Source: Bacillota bacterium
GTDB taxonomy: Bacteria > Bacillota > Clostridia > DSM-8532
Length of the DNA stretch: 6,192 nucleotides
Direction of reading: 5' to 3'
Assembly (NCBI GenBank): GCA_023446675.1
Contig: JAEXPO010000198.1
Span: forward strand, 1-6,192
Part shown: positions 5,582 to 6,192 of the stretch, in pieces
Layout of the letters: every line of letters begins with the position of its first letter
How positions within the stretch are numbered: the first letter of the stretch is position 1
Notes under the pieces: model-generated
What the model saw: the letters and a program-made list of their open reading frames with translations, nothing else
Database searches by the model: none
What the model was told of the DNA's origin: nothing
Program-made: the position numbers and the translations under genes

Positions 5582-6192
5582 ATGCCGAATAAAATTAAAA
5601 TGCTGTCTGAAACAGCAGCAGATGAAATACTTTCTATGATTACGCTGGATAAACGCTTTGGCCCATCGGACAAGCTGCCTAATGAAAATGAATTGGCGGC
5701 AGAGCTAAAAATAAGCCGGACAACGCTGAGGGAAGCCATACGCCTGCTGGTTGCCCAGGGGGTTCTGGTAATAAAGCGGGGGAAAGGAACCTATGTTTCC
5801 GACAGCTTCAGGGCCTCCGATTCCCGGGAGCTGAAGGATTTGGAATCCTTAAAGGTAAGTGTCCGGGATCTGTATGAAATGCGCCTTATTTTTGAACCGG
5901 AAGCGGCTTATTATGCGGCGCTGCGTGCAACGGAAAGCGAACTGAAGCGCATTTTGCAGTATGGCGGTGAAATTGAGGAAAAAATCCGAAAGGGCCTGGA
6001 TCGGACCAATGAGGAGCAGGCCTTTCACAAGGCCATTGCGAAAGCAACCCATAATGATTTTATGGGACGACTTATGCCCATTCTTTACAGGGCCATTGAT
6101 AAAGGCGTGGCTCTCTCCGAGAAGCACAAAAGAGCGGTGGAGGATACCATAAGGGATCACCGCATGATCATGGATTTCCTTCAAAGAAGAGA
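5582..6192 (+). CDS. GntR/FadR-family transcriptional regulator with FCD ligand domain (3' truncated by window)
   Basis: The frame opens at ATG 5582 and stays open to the window end (203 codons visible). Residues about 8-73 form a GntR winged helix: LSETAADEILSMI (8-20), LPNENELAAELKISRTTLRE (32-51) as the helix-turn-helix, and the wing VIKRGKGTYVSD (63-74). From about residue 95 an all-helical FCD domain follows: VRDLYEMRLIFEPEAA (94-109), AFHKAIAKATHN (147-158) and RDHRMIMDFL (191-200). Likely metal/ligand residues include E145 (the usual Asp position), H149 and H193; the last expected His would lie beyond the edge. The start has GGAG (5570-5573) 8 nt upstream. Such proteins sense small carboxylates (sugar acids, lactate, pyruvate and similar) and control adjacent catabolic or transport genes. 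Those probably lie right of the window, so the effector is unknown. The typical family length is 220-250 aa, so little is missing. Confidence 0.94.
   Translation, partial: MPNKIKMLSETAADEILSMITLDKRFGPSDKLPNENELAAELKISRTTLREAIRLLVAQGVLVIKRGKGTYVSDSFRASDSRELKDLESLKVSVRDLYEMRLIFEPEAAYYAALRATESELKRILQYGGEIEEKIRKGLDRTNEEQAFHKAIAKATHNDFMGRLMPILYRAIDKGVALSEKHKRAVEDTIRDHRMIMDFLQRR

Overview
The window looks like chromosomal DNA of an anaerobic Firmicute, most likely a clostridial (Lachnospirales/Eubacteriales-like) species. The grounds are near-perfect AGGAGG-type ribosome binding sites, moderate base composition, a GluRS of the clostridial kind, an ABC exporter pair of the BmrC/BmrD or TM287/TM288 type, and a DUF4003-like protein, a family I associate with Firmicutes. 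The genus cannot be fixed from the sequence alone.

Layout. At the left, on the + strand, lie the last 57 codons of one ABC exporter subunit (1-174). They overlap by 4 nt the complete gene of a second subunit (171-1916). The two almost certainly form one heterodimeric exporter with one degenerate and one consensus ATP site. After 96 nt comes a 186-residue 2H phosphoesterase (2'-5' RNA ligase-like; 2013-2573), also on +. A long hairpin terminator (2629-2698) separates this rightward block from a convergent, leftward block. The leftward block is gltX (glutamyl-tRNA synthetase, 4197-2722) preceded by a 332-residue DUF4003-like gene (5323-4325). The two leftward genes are 127 nt apart, and the gap holds an imperfect 56-nt dyad but no T-box and no clear terminator. 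A 258-nt divergent region (5324-5581) separates the DUF4003-like gene from a rightward GntR/FadR-family regulator (from 5582) that runs off the right edge of the window.

How the parts work together. The exporter pair is a membrane machine whose substrate cannot be read from the sequence. The phosphoesterase may be cotranscribed with it, since no convincing terminator lies between them, but a functional link is unproven. GltX supplies Glu-tRNA for translation. The DUF4003-like gene has a good sigma-A-type promoter at 5405-5433 and a structured leader in which the 5' end can pair with two alternative partners, one overlapping the Shine-Dalgarno. The GntR regulator is placed to control the divergent region and/or genes beyond the right edge. 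I see no mobile element, CRISPR array, tRNA or rRNA. Most of the window is ordinary housekeeping and accessory chromosome; the DUF4003-like leader is the least explained structure.
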